Positions 29,981-39,293 of a stretch of 64,000 nucleotides of DNA are shown piece after piece. The translations under genes were made by a program, and so were the position numbers. Below the pieces are notes generated by a model, which was given only the letters and a program-made list of their open reading frames with translations, made no database searches and was not told where the DNA came from. This stretch comes from Myxococcales bacterium (GTDB taxonomy: Bacteria; Myxococcota_A; Polyangia; Polyangiales; Polyangiaceae): NCBI GenBank assembly GCA_025351875.1, contig JANXVA010000414.1, forward strand, positions 1-64,000. Reading direction: 5' to 3'. Numbering within the stretch: the stretch's first letter is position 1; every line of letters starts with the position of its first letter.

Positions 29981-32900
29981 ATGCTCAAGGTCGAATGCGA
30001 GTCCTGCAAGGCTCCGTATCAGGTCGACGAACGCCGTGTTCCCCCGACCGGCCTCAAGATGCGATGCCCGAAGTGCGGGCATACGTTCCTTGTCACGGAT
30101 CCGTCGAAGGGTGGAGGCGCTGCGCCGGCAGGCGGCGGCGCGCCGTCGAAACCCCAGATGAAACAGACCATGGTGGGGGTAGGGGCGTTCGGCGGCGGCA
30201 AAGCGCCGCCGATGCCGACCAAGCCTGCGGCGCCACCCATGCCGCCGCCGATGGCCATGCCGGAGGACGACGGGCTCGCGCTCCCCGCGGTGAAGCCGCC
30301 CGTCCCGCGCACCGCGGCCAAGCCGGCGAGCGCTGCGATGCCGGTCGCCCCGCCGCCTGTACACGCGCCCCCCCAGATCTCCGCGGGCTCGCTGCCGGGC
30401 CTCGATGACCTCGACCTGCCTGCGCTCGTCGGCGAGGTCGGTCTCCCCGCGACCGTGAATCGGCCCGGAGCGGCGCGCCACAGTGGGCCCAAGCCCGCGC
30501 CGCCGCCGCCCGCGGCCCCGCCCGCGTTCAGCTTCGACATGGACCTGCCGGCGGTCGGCCAGTCGCAGTCCGGTGGCGGCTTCGGCGCCGTCGACCTGCC
30601 TTCGCCCAAGTTCGGCGGCGGCGCCGACCTTCCCTCGCCTCGCGGCGGTGGAGGTGGCTTCGGCGCGATCGACCTGCCTTCGCCCAAGGGCGGGGGCTTC
30701 GGCGACCTACCCATGCTCCAGCACGGTGACCTGCCTTCCCTCGGCGGTCACAACAACTTGCCGATGGTGGGAGGCGGCAGCAACCTACCGATGGTCGGCG
30801 GCAACCTACCGATGGTCGGCGGCAACCTACCGATGGTCGGCGGCAACCTTCCGGCCCCGCGTGGTGGCGGCTTCGGCGAGATCGATCTGCCGAGCGTCCA
30901 GAACGACCTCCCGCAGTCGATGGGCGATCAGGCGCACATGCCGATGCCCGTCTCCGACGACCGATTGCTGCCCAATCGACCTGGTGGTGCGCCGCCGCCG
31001 ATTGCCTTCGGCGAGCTCGATCTCCCGCTCGTGGGGTCGTCGGGCGGCGCGCACGGCGGCCAGAATCGCTCGCCCGAGGCTGTGAGCTTCGGTGAGCTCG
31101 ACCTCCCCGCCGACCCGACCATGGGCGGCGCTCCGCTCAGCATGCCCCCGGGCGGAGGCGGCGCGAGCGGTGGTTCCCCCGGCGGAATGGGCTTCGGCGA
31201 GGTCGACCTCGGTGGCGACACGAGTGGCGGCCAGGTGATGGGACCGCCTCCGGCCGCGAGCGGCAGCTCGATGTTCGAAGAGGCCTCGCTCGATGCCGGC
31301 GGGCAAGGACCCGCGATCGGGACACGCCGGGACCGTCCTCAGCACGTCGATCGGCCAGGGTCGAGGGCGCCGAAGGTGATCGCCGCGGTGGTGGCCATCC
31401 TCGTCGTCGGCGGTGCCGCGCTGCAGTTCACGTCGGTCGGCGCCTTCGGCCACATCTACCTGAGCGACCGGCTCCACTCCGGCGACTACAACAAGGACGC
31501 GCTCAAGGCCTCGGACGCGGCGCGCGCCAAGCTCGCCCTCGATACCTATGCGTCCGCGCAAGTGGCTGCCGACGAGCTCGCAGATCTTCGTCGCAAGTCG
31601 CCGCGCTCGCGGCCGCTCGCCGCCTATGCGGCCTACGTCGAGTTTGCGAACCAGGTTCGCTTCGGCGGCGAGGCCTCTCGCAGCGCCCGCGCGAAGACGT
31701 TCATCTCGGACATCCCGCCGGGCGCGACCGAGCCGTACATCCTCGCGGCACAGGCGGGGCAGCTCGCCGCCGCCGGCGACTATGCGGGCGCGAAGAGCGC
31801 GCTCGCCGTGGCGGTCGCGAAGGAATCGAAGGACGGCATCCAGATCGACCTCGCGATCATGCGTGGCGAGATTGCCCTGAGCGAACGCGACAACCCCGGA
31901 GCCGTCGCCGCCTTCACAGAAGCTGCGAAGCTCGCGCCGAGCGCACGTACCCACTTCGGTCTCGCGCGCGCCTATTACGGGATGAAGCAGCTGAAGAAGG
32001 CCCAGGACGCCGCTGCGGCGACCCTCAAGGAGTCGCCCACGCACGCCGGCGGGCTCGCCCTCCGCGCGCTCCTCACGATGGAGCTACAGCGCGATTCCGA
32101 CGCTGCCCTGAAGGACCTCGCGATCGTGCTCGACGAGAAGGCTCGCAAGACCGAGGGCGCGAACGAGATCTCGAACGCGTACGCGGCCAAGGGCTGGATC
32201 ATGCTGGCGCTCGATCGTGCCGGCGAGGCGCGCAACGCCTTCGACGAGGCCGTGAAGCTCGACACGCGCAACGTGACGGCGCTCGTCGGTCAAGGCGAGG
32301 TGCTCTACGCCGACGGTCGCTACACCGAAGCGCTCACGCGTTTCGACGAGGCCGTGACCAAGGACCCGACCGGCCTCGTGCCGACCATCGGCGCAGCGAA
32401 GACCAAGATTGCCCTCGAGCGCCTCGCTGACGCGAAGGCGCAGCTGACGGCCGCGCGCGCGCGTGCCCCGAAGGACATGCTACTCGCCCTCTGGCTCGCG
32501 AAGGCCGAGGAGGCGCTCGGCAACAAGACCGTCGCCGAGAAGCTCTTCAGCGACGCCGTCGACCTCTCCGACCCGCAGAACCCTGACGCCATCCAGGCGT
32601 ACGCGGCGTTTGCCTCGTTCCTCGCCACGCAGGGCAAGCCCGCCGATGCGCAGGCGAAGCTCGATCAGGCGCGCGCGAAGCTCCCCGACACCGCTGCGCT
32701 GCAGCGCGCGTTCGGTGACGTCGCCGCCGCGCAGGGGCACTTCGACGAGGCGCTCGGCCACTTCCAGGCCGCGCTTCAGAAGAACCCGAACGATCTCGGT
32801 ACGCGCTTCCGTCTCGGCGTCACGTATCGCCGCATGAACAACGTCGACCTGGCCGCGAAGGAGTTCGACCAGATCGTCGCGATCGACAAGGAATACCCGA

Positions 32901-33808
32901 ACATCTCCCTCGAGCGCGGTCTCCTCTTCGAGAAGTCGAACGACGTGCAGAAGGCGCTCGAGCAGTTCCAGAGCGCGCTCGCGAAGCAGCCGAAGGACAT
33001 CGACCTCATGCTGCGCGTCGGCGCCGCGTACGTGTCGATCGGCGAGGTCGACAAGGCGCTGCCGCTGCTCAACAAGGTCAAGGACCTGCGCCCGAACAGC
33101 GCCGAGGCGAGCCACTACATCGGCCGCGCGTACCTGAAGCAGGGCGGCCTCGAGTCGGCCGCGGCGATGCGCTACCTGAAGCGCGCCGTCGAGCTCGACC
33201 CGAACAAGCCCGAATATCACTTGTATGTTGCATGGGCCGCCAACGAGGCGACGCCCGCGCAGCTCGGTCTCGCGCGCACGAGCGTCGACAAGGCGCTCTC
33301 GCTCGACCGGCTCCTGGCCGACGGCTACTGGCAGCGTGGCGTCGTCCTGCTCCGTGAGGGCGCCGTGAACGACGCCGTCAAGGACCTGAAGCATGCGCTC
33401 GAGCTGAAGCCGACGCGCCACGAGGCCCACGCTGGGCTCGCTGAGTGCTATGAGCAGAAGAACGACATTCCTGCCGCGATGGCGGAATGGGCGAAGGCCA
33501 TCGCCGGAGACGACAAGGTGCCGATGTGGCGCTACCGGTACGGCAAGGAGCTGCTCGAGAAGAACAACGCGGCCGAAGCTGCACGTCATCTCAGCTACGC
33601 GGTCGGCGAGGGCAAGAAGGCGCAGCCGCGTCCCGGTTGGCTCGCCCGCGGAGCGTTCGAGAACGGTGAGGCCCAGCAGAAGACCGGCCACAAGCCGGAG
33701 GCTATCGAGTCCTACAACCTGTTCCTCGAGCTCGCCTCGACGACGGACCCGAACCGTCGCGACGCGCTCAAGGCCCTCAAGGACCTCGGCGCTCCCTACG
33801 AGCACTGA
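29981..33808 (+). CDS. MJ0042 zinc-ribbon / IDLP-repeat / TM / TPR protein
   Basis: 1275 residues. Residues 1-38 are an MJ0042-type zinc ribbon (CESCKAPYQVDERRVPPTGLK...CPKCGHTF). Residues ~45-440 are Pro/Gly-rich with repeated short acidic-aliphatic motifs (DLDLPALVGEV, DMDLPAVG, AIDLPSPK, EIDLPSVQ, ELDLPLVG) and three exact NLPMVGG repeats (nt 30781-30843). A single transmembrane helix follows (~468-488, VIAAVVAILVVGGAALQF), then about 800 residues of TPR helices. Cytoplasmic ribbon and repeats, periplasmic TPRs are the likely topology. The layout resembles myxobacterial gliding/polarity proteins, but I cannot assign it to a named one. The repeated ..DLP.. motifs look like multivalent docking peptides. 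Confidence 0.88.
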   Translation: MLKVECESCKAPYQVDERRVPPTGLKMRCPKCGHTFLVTDPSKGGGAAPAGGGAPSKPQMKQTMVGVGAFGGGKAPPMPTKPAAPPMPPPMAMPEDDGLALPAVKPPVPRTAAKPASAAMPVAPPPVHAPPQISAGSLPGLDDLDLPALVGEVGLPATVNRPGAARHSGPKPAPPPPAAPPAFSFDMDLPAVGQSQSGGGFGAVDLPSPKFGGGADLPSPRGGGGGFGAIDLPSPKGGGFGDLPMLQHGDLPSLGGHNNLPMVGGGSNLPMVGGNLPMVGGNLPMVGGNLPAPRGGGFGEIDLPSVQNDLPQSMGDQAHMPMPVSDDRLLPNRPGGAPPPIAFGELDLPLVGSSGGAHGGQNRSPEAVSFGELDLPADPTMGGAPLSMPPGGGGASGGSPGGMGFGEVDLGGDTSGGQVMGPPPAASGSSMFEEASLDAGGQGPAIGTRRDRPQHVDRPGSRAPKVIAAVVAILVVGGAALQFTSVGAFGHIYLSDRLHSGDYNKDALKASDAARAKLALDTYASAQVAADELADLRRKSPRSRPLAAYAAYVEFANQVRFGGEASRSARAKTFISDIPPGATEPYILAAQAGQLAAAGDYAGAKSALAVAVAKESKDGIQIDLAIMRGEIALSERDNPGAVAAFTEAAKLAPSARTHFGLARAYYGMKQLKKAQDAAAATLKESPTHAGGLALRALLTMELQRDSDAALKDLAIVLDEKARKTEGANEISNAYAAKGWIMLALDRAGEARNAFDEAVKLDTRNVTALVGQGEVLYADGRYTEALTRFDEAVTKDPTGLVPTIGAAKTKIALERLADAKAQLTAARARAPKDMLLALWLAKAEEALGNKTVAEKLFSDAVDLSDPQNPDAIQAYAAFASFLATQGKPADAQAKLDQARAKLPDTAALQRAFGDVAAAQGHFDEALGHFQAALQKNPNDLGTRFRLGVTYRRMNNVDLAAKEFDQIVAIDKEYPNISLERGLLFEKSNDVQKALEQFQSALAKQPKDIDLMLRVGAAYVSIGEVDKALPLLNKVKDLRPNSAEASHYIGRAYLKQGGLESAAAMRYLKRAVELDPNKPEYHLYVAWAANEATPAQLGLARTSVDKALSLDRLLADGYWQRGVVLLREGAVNDAVKDLKHALELKPTRHEAHAGLAECYEQKNDIPAAMAEWAKAIAGDDKVPMWRYRYGKELLEKNNAAEAARHLSYAVGEGKKAQPRPGWLARGAFENGEAQQKTGHKPEAIESYNLFLELASTTDPNRRDALKALKDLGAPYEH
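30781..30843 (+). repeat. three perfect 21-bp tandem repeats inside a coding region
   Basis: Unit caacctaccgatggtcggcgg repeated at 30781, 30802 and 30823, encoding NLPMVGG each time; degenerate copies flank it. Expansion or contraction stays in frame (21 bp = 7 codons). Confidence 0.9.
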
Positions 33809-33859
33809 GTAGCGTCACTCGATCGGCACGCGGCACGTCGAGGTGTACCGCCCGAGTCT

Positions 33860-34716
33860 TCACGGAGCGCGAGCGTTGGCCTCGAGCACGGCGGCCATCG
33901 CGGCGAACTGGTCGACGCTGAGGGTCTCTCCTCGTGCGTCGAGCGAAATGCCCGCCTTCTCCGCGGCTGCGGCGATGACATCGAGAGGAGCGACGCCCCT
34001 CCATGCGTTGCGCAGCGTCTTCCGGCGCGTGCCGAAGGCGCCCTTACGACGGCGCGGAAGGTGTCCGTCTCGACGGCGCGTCGCGGACGTTCCGGCTCGA
34101 GGCGGATGACCGCGCTCGTGACGTCCGGCGGCGGATGGAAGGATCCTGGACCCACCGTGAGGACCTTGGCGCAGCGAAACGCCGCGCGAACGAACACCGT
34201 GAGCGCGCCGTAGGTCTTCGAACCAGGTTCGGCGGCGAGGCGGTCGGCGACCTCGAGCTGGACCATGAACACGACGCGCTCGACGTCATCGGCGTTCACG
34301 ACCGCACGCTCGAGGAGCCGACCCGTGATCTGGTAGGGGAGGTTGCCGCAGAGCACACGTGGCGAGTCGACATCGGCGGCGCCGAGGAGCTCGCGCGGAT
34401 CTACGGCCTGCGCGTCTCCCTCGACGATGCGTACGCGTCCCTCGGGCAGATCCGCGAGCTCCTCCGCGAGCACCGGAACGAGATCGCGGTCGCGTTCCAC
34501 CGCCACGACCGAGCGCGCGCGGAGCGCGAGGGCGCGGGTGAGCGCGCCGGTGCCTGCTCCGAGCTCGAGCACGCGGGCGCGCCCCACCTCCGAGTCGGGG
34601 ATGCATGCCGCCGCGATCGCGTCGATGGTGTGCTGTGAGACGAGGAAGTTCTGCCCGAAGCCCTTCTTCGGCGAGAGCCCGCTGCGGCGGAGCACGGCGC
34701 GCGCGTCGCCCGTCAT
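33860..34716 (-). pseudogene. rsmA: 16S rRNA dimethyladenosine transferase, frameshifted (one base missing)
   Basis: Residues 1-225 are an intact KsgA/RsmA: KGFGQNFLVSQHTID, SAM-binding LELGAGTGALTRAL, catalytic GNLPYQITG, then PGSFHPPPDVTSAVI. At about 34038-34046 the frame breaks: the annotated frame continues as RAPSARAGRR... to 33796, whereas the next frame reads AFGTRRKTLRNAW..., then VDQFAAM.AVLEAN and stops at 33860, the proper KsgA C-terminus. Adding one base (GGGCGCC to GGGCGGCC) gives a 285-residue protein of normal length. RsmA dimethylates two adenosines at the 3' end of 16S rRNA. A sequencing deletion is more likely than a true pseudogene. The start overlaps the DUF58 stop (ATGA). 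Confidence 0.8.
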
Positions 34717-36305
34717 TCGCTTCCTCCGCGGACACCGTGCCTGCGGACCTCGACACTCTTCGGCCGAACGCCGAGGGCGCGCATCGCCCGCTCGGCACGC
34801 GACTGAGACGCGCGTACGCGGATGCGGACGGCTTCGAGCACGACGTCCTCGACGGTCGGAGGACCGCTCGGGTGAGCCGTGAGGCCGGGCTCGAAGGAGG
34901 GCATCGTCCAGCGTAGCTCGACGTGTCGCGCGCGCAGCTTTCGCAGCGGCGCATCCATCTGGCTCTCAGGGCCAGGCGGAGGCGCCCAGACGTGCACGAT
35001 GCTGGGGCGCTTCTTCTGGTTCTTCTCGCGCGCGAGCTTCTCGAAGATCCCGCGCAGCTGCCCGTCAGCCTTGTCGCGCTCGCCCTCCACGCGGGGCGGC
35101 ACCTCGACGCCGAACGACGCGAGATAGTGCCGGAAGCGCTGCTCACGCGGGGTCGCGGCCATCGGAAGGCGAGGCGCGAACGGGGCGCGCGCGCGCATCG
35201 CCTCGGCGCGGACCGAGAGGGCGTCGAGGTTGCCTCGCGGAACGTCCGCGAGCGCGCGCGGGTCGAGGGGCCGGAGATGCTCGGCCACGCGGGCGGCGAT
35301 CTCCACCTCGTCGAGCTCGCAGCGATCGCCGTCGACCATGCTCGCGGCGCTGGCAAGCGCTGCCGTGATCTTCGACGCCTGGAGCGGACCGGTGCCGGGG
35401 GGAAGCCATGTGCGAACACGCGACGCAAAGACGATGAGCCCGACGCGATCGCCCTTCGCGAGGTGCCTTGCAGCCACGCCGCCGAGCTCGTCGATCGCGA
35501 CGTCCAGCGGAGCCGTGCCATGCGCTCCAGCCCAGAGCTCGACGGACGCGTCGAGGACGAGCCATGCGATGTCGCGCTCCTCGCGCTCCATCTCACGGAC
35601 GAGCAGCTGGCCTCGCCTCGCGCTCGCTTTCCAGGCGATACGCTTGAACGGGTCCCCGGCGACGTGCTCGCGGAGCTCCTTCAGGTGCTCGCCCTCGCCC
35701 GCGAGGGGCGCGGGCCGGCCGGCCTCGGCGACACGCCGCGCGCGACCGCCGCGCGCCGTCTGCAAGATCGCGAAGAGCGGCTTCGGCAGCACCTCCACGC
35801 CGTGAGGGTTCGCGAACATCAGCGGGACCTCGTAGAGCCCTTCGCCGCCGAGCGGCGTCCCGCGGACCTCGAGCGCGATGCCGTGCAGGCCCCAGCGCCC
35901 GACGCGCTTAGGACGAACGTGCATCTCGAAGCGCACCTTGGAGGCCGCGGGGAGATCGAGCGTGGCCGGGTGGATGGTCACCTCGAGCATGCTCGAGGCT
36001 ACCGGGCGCAGGTTGACGCCGCGTGCGTCGTCGAAGCCACGGTTTCGCAGCTCGGCTTCGAGGATGATCACGTCTCCGCGCGTCGCCTTCGTTACACGGC
36101 GCGTGGTTCCCCAGACCATCTCGAAGCCGGAGGCGCGGATGCGCGTGACCGTCGAGAGCGCGAGCGCGCGTCCGAGCGTCACCGCGAGGAGCATCGCGCC
36201 ACCGAAGGCGACGGCCGGAGCGACCTTCGCGGCCACGCCAACGGCGACCATCGCCGCCCCCGCCAGGGCGACCTGGAACGTCGCGCGCGTGGGGTGAAGC
36301 TGCAT
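34713..36305 (-). CDS. DUF58-domain (VWA-like) membrane protein
   Basis: 530 residues. Two N-terminal hydrophobic helices (ATFQVALAGAAMVAVGVAAKV, VAFGGAMLLAVTLG), then an immunoglobulin-like region and the DUF58 core with FKRIAWKASARRGQLLVREMEREE (family R.IHW..SAR...L..R..E.E) and a VWA-like WLVLDASVELWAG...VGLIVFASRV. The C-terminus has a long extra segment rich in Arg. DUF58 proteins pair with MoxR ATPases as chaperone-like complexes for envelope or metalloprotein maturation. Lies 35 bases after moxR and overlaps rsmA by 4 bases, in one operon with the DUF4350 gene. Confidence 0.87.
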   Translation of the reverse strand: MQLHPTRATFQVALAGAAMVAVGVAAKVAPAVAFGGAMLLAVTLGRALALSTVTRIRASGFEMVWGTTRRVTKATRGDVIILEAELRNRGFDDARGVNLRPVASSMLEVTIHPATLDLPAASKVRFEMHVRPKRVGRWGLHGIALEVRGTPLGGEGLYEVPLMFANPHGVEVLPKPLFAILQTARGGRARRVAEAGRPAPLAGEGEHLKELREHVAGDPFKRIAWKASARRGQLLVREMEREERDIAWLVLDASVELWAGAHGTAPLDVAIDELGGVAARHLAKGDRVGLIVFASRVRTWLPPGTGPLQASKITAALASAASMVDGDRCELDEVEIAARVAEHLRPLDPRALADVPRGNLDALSVRAEAMRARAPFAPRLPMAATPREQRFRHYLASFGVEVPPRVEGERDKADGQLRGIFEKLAREKNQKKRPSIVHVWAPPPGPESQMDAPLRKLRARHVELRWTMPSFEPGLTAHPSGPPTVEDVVLEAVRIRVRASQSRAERAMRALGVRPKSVEVRRHGVRGGSE

Positions 36306-36340
36306 GTGCGGTGAAGCGGGGGCTGAGGGGGCGGGGGAGC

Positions 36341-37321
36341 TCAGACGGCTCGGAAGCCGCGCCGGTAGCCGACCTTGGAGAGCGCTTCTTCGATGATCGC
36401 CTCGCGCACGCGAGCATCGCCTTCGACGTCGGCGACGAGCACGAGACGGTGCGCCAGGACGGCAACGGCAACCGCGCGGAGGTCCTCCGGGACGACATAG
36501 TTGCGGCCTGCGAGGACGGCGTGAGCCTTGCCGGCCGACATGAGACCGAGCGACGCGCGAGGGCTCGCACCGAGCGCGACCTTCGGGTGCGCGCGCGTGT
36601 AGGTCGTGAGTGAGACGGCGTAATCGTGGAGGTCGTCGTCGACGTGGATGCGGGCCGTGATCGCTTGCAGCGCGGCGACATCCGTCGGGTTCAGAACGGC
36701 ACGGAGCGTGGGCGGATCGATGCCGTGCGTGCGGAGCATCTGCGACTCCTCACGCGCGCTCGGGTACCCCATGACGACGCGCACGAGGAAGCGATCGATC
36801 TGCGCCTCGGGAAGAGGGTAGGTACCTTCGAGGTCGATCGGGTTCTGCGTCGCGAGGACCAGGAAGGGGAGGGGCAGCTCGAAGCGATCGCCTTCGATCG
36901 TGACCTGACGCTCCTGCATCGCCTCGAGGAGCGCGGACTGTGTCTTCGCGGGAGCGCGGTTGATCTCGTCCGCGAGGACGACGTTCGCGAAGATCGGCCC
37001 GGCGCGCAGGCTGAACGTGCCGTCCTTCGGCGAGAGCACGTAGGTACCCGTGATGTCGGCGGGGAGAAGATCCGGGGTGAACTGGATGCGCCGCGCCGAG
37101 CAGCCGAGCGCGGTCGCGAAGGCCTTCACGAGCGTCGTCTTCGCGACGCCGGGGACGCCTTCGAGCAGCACATGGCCGCGTGCGAGGAGCGAGACCATCA
37201 TCATCTCGAGCGCGCGGGCCGAGCCGATGTACGTCTTCTGAACCTCGCGCCGGAGCTCCTCGATACGCTCCTTCGCGGCGGCGATCTCGTGGCCGCCGCC
37301 ACCTTGCATGGGCACAGTCAT
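36341..37321 (-). CDS. MoxR-family AAA+ ATPase
   Basis: 326 residues from ATG 37321, which overlaps the stop of the DUF4350 gene (ATGA); the longer frame upstream is a shadow of that gene. MoxR motifs in order: Walker A GVPGVAKTT, RIQFTPDLLPADITGT, GPIFANVVLADEINRAPAKTQSALLEAMQE (Walker B and sensor region), LATQNPIDLEGTYPLPEAQIDRF, and the C-terminal lid ASPRASLGLMSAGKAHAVLAGRNYVVPED. With DUF58 and DUF4350 neighbours this is the standard MoxR locus, probably a chaperone for a surface or secreted client. Confidence 0.93.
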   Translation of the reverse strand: MTVPMQGGGGHEIAAAKERIEELRREVQKTYIGSARALEMMMVSLLARGHVLLEGVPGVAKTTLVKAFATALGCSARRIQFTPDLLPADITGTYVLSPKDGTFSLRAGPIFANVVLADEINRAPAKTQSALLEAMQERQVTIEGDRFELPLPFLVLATQNPIDLEGTYPLPEAQIDRFLVRVVMGYPSAREESQMLRTHGIDPPTLRAVLNPTDVAALQAITARIHVDDDLHDYAVSLTTYTRAHPKVALGASPRASLGLMSAGKAHAVLAGRNYVVPEDLRAVAVAVLAHRLVLVADVEGDARVREAIIEEALSKVGYRRGFRAV

Positions 37322-38816
37322 TGGGCTCCGCCCGGGGGGATGGGCGAGGGGATGGGCGAGGCGATGGGCGAGGGGATGGGCGAGGCGATGGCCGAGGAGA
37401 ACGCTGGCGGCGCGAGCGAGGGGCGCCCGTGTGCGGAGGCCTCCGCCGTGTCGAGCAGCTGCTTCACCGTGCGGGCGATGGCGACCACCTCGTTGTCCCG
37501 GATCGGCTGCACCATTCCTCCGCTGCGCTGGAATACGACCATCGTCTCGACGCTCGACATTCGTAGCAGAAGCTTGCGTAGGGCGACCATCCCTTCGGCA
37601 TCGAGGAGGCCCCGGGTCGAGACCTGGTTCATCAGCTCGGTATGGCCCGGAACCTTGGGCAAACCGAGCAGGGAGGTGAGCTGCTCCTCGAGGGCGCTCT
37701 TCAGCTCGAGGATCGCGAGCACCCGGGACGTCTGTGGGGCCGCGATCACGGCTGCGTGCCCGGCCACGCCTCCCTGCGCGACGGCCGGCACCTTGCGGAC
37801 GAACCGAGGCGTCACGGGCTTGTGGAGGCGACCGGCGCGCGAACCGACCCAGACGACGAGCGCGAGGCCGAGCGCGCAGGCGATCGCGTACGCGAGCCAC
37901 GGCGGGAGCCCGTCGTGGCGCATGCCTTCGAGGGCCTCTCGCAGCGCGCGCATCCAGTCGCTCCACGTGCTCTCTTCGTCGCCATAGACGCCCTTTTGCT
38001 CGAAGTTGCCGGAGGCGATGAAGAGCCTCCCGCCACGCTTGCCCCACGAGTCGTGATCGACGGTGTAGCGAACGAGCCCACGCGCGAACGCCTTGTTGCC
38101 CCCATAGCGGAGCATCGAGTTCATGACGATCGACGGGTCGCCGACGGCGAGGAGGCGTCCCTGGCCGACCGCGCCGGCGACGGCCACGACGACGTCGGGC
38201 TCACCGTTGCCACGGATCTTGAGGACCGGCGAGAGGTCCGGATGAGAGAGGCCCGTCGGGTGGTTCGTGACGACGCGCGAGACGTCGCTCACCACGGGGT
38301 GAGCGCTCGCGGGCTCGGCGAGCGCGAGCTGCGGGTTCTTGCGGAGGAACTCGGCCGGGCGCCGCGGGCTGGCGACCCGCTCCATGCCGAAGTGACGGAG
38401 CAACGAGTCGCCTCTCCCGAAGTCGTCGAGCATGACGACCCGCCCGCCGGCGCGCATGAACTTCGAGAGCTCGTCGACGTCGAGATTCCGCTCCGGGTGA
38501 GGAGGAGGAGCCCGTCGTCAGGCTTGAGCTCGTGGAAGTCGATCTGCGACGTAACGACCACCCGGGTCGTGCCGAGCTCGGCACGGGCCAGCCGTACCAG
38601 CTCCGCACACCCCTCCCAGTCGCTTCCAGCCAGATCGAAGGGCGCCGCGATCGCGTGCCTCCCGACGAGGAGAAACGCGAGAATTACGCCTACTTCGAGC
38701 CCACGGAGCACGCGCCGCCCGATCGAGCTCGACCCTACGAAAATGACGCGCGTGAGCGCAGCGCGTCGCTTCACGACACGCGGCTCACGATTGTCGTGCA
38801 CGGGCGCCTTCCCCAT
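37318..38816 (-). pseudogene. DUF4350-domain membrane protein, frameshifted (one base missing)
   Basis: The N-terminal part (ATG 38816) has a membrane helix (GLEVGVILAFLLVGRHAIA) and runs to DFHELKPDDGLLLL; at the CTCCTCCTCCTC run (about 38497-38510) the frame is lost. The downstream frame reads HPERNLDVDELSKFMRAGGRVVMLDDFGRGD and continues to 37318 through a second helix (WLAYAIACALGLALVVWVG). One additional base restores a single 499-residue protein: GATase-like DUF4350 domain between two membrane segments. The C-terminus ends in SPIP/SPIA repeats coded by a 12-bp array. First gene of the DUF4350-moxR-DUF58-rsmA operon. A miscounted base in the CTC repeat is the simplest explanation. Confidence 0.75.
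37339..37398. repeat. five 12-bp tandem repeats (coding)
   Basis: Units gatgggcgaggg / gatgggcgaggc alternate five times (last unit degenerate), encoding SPIP/SPIA at the C-terminus of the DUF4350 protein on the minus strand. Length changes stay in frame. Confidence 0.85.
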
Positions 38817-38872
38817 ACGTACTCTTTGAAGCGTACCACTGGCTGACCATGGGTCGTGCTTGCGCCGTAGAC

Positions 38873-38900
38873 TTGACCAGATAGGGCAGATTGCTAGCTT
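38873..38900 (+). promoter_or_regulatory. candidate promoter for the 56-residue gene
   Basis: TTGACC (38873-38878), 16-base spacer, TAGCTT (38895-38900), 71 bases before the start codon at 38972. Only moderately close to consensus. Confidence 0.35.
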
Positions 38901-38971
38901 CCATCTAACGTCGCCGCTTTGGCCCAGGTCCCGTTTCGTACTGATTCTGTAGAGCTTTCGAGGAGGAATCG

Positions 38972-39142
38972 ATGCTGCCTCCGTTCATCATCGAACAGAT
39001 TCGCCGCCGCGAAGAACAAGAGCGGAAGCAGTACGAGCAGCCCCAGCTCGAGCTCCCCATTTCGCCGTCTGGACCACCCCAGCCGAAGCGACGGGAAGAG
39101 AGCGAAGAGGGTCAGCGCGGCGTCATCATCTTGGACCTCTGA
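38972..39142 (+). CDS. small charged protein, 56 residues
   Basis: ATG 38972 is preceded by a perfect GAGGAGG (38960-38966) at ideal spacing. The product opens MLPPFIIEQIRRREEQERKQ, then a Pro-rich middle (LELPISPSGPPQPKRRE) and ends GVIILDL. The hydrophobic ends, the Arg/Glu helix and codon usage (G/C at third positions) argue for a real gene. I do not know a function; the conserved-looking termini suggest a small adaptor or peptide motif protein. It lies alone, 150 bases before the surface lipoprotein operon and divergent from the DUF4350 operon. Confidence 0.75.
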   Translation: MLPPFIIEQIRRREEQERKQYEQPQLELPISPSGPPQPKRREESEEGQRGVIILDL

Positions 39143-39293
39143 GCGCCTCTCGCCGCGCCGCGGGCACGATCGCGGCCGCAAACGCCTGTGGGTGTGCTGC
39201 CCGCCGGCCGAAACGCCTCGGAATCATTCCGAGGACGGCGCTGGCTGTAACCTGTTGCGTTCCGCGGACCAGGAACACTAGGCTGCGCGCCGA

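Noticed and set aside
37339-37398. CRISPR-like array
   Set aside because: Repeats are 12 bp, contiguous, without spacers, and encode a C-terminal peptide.
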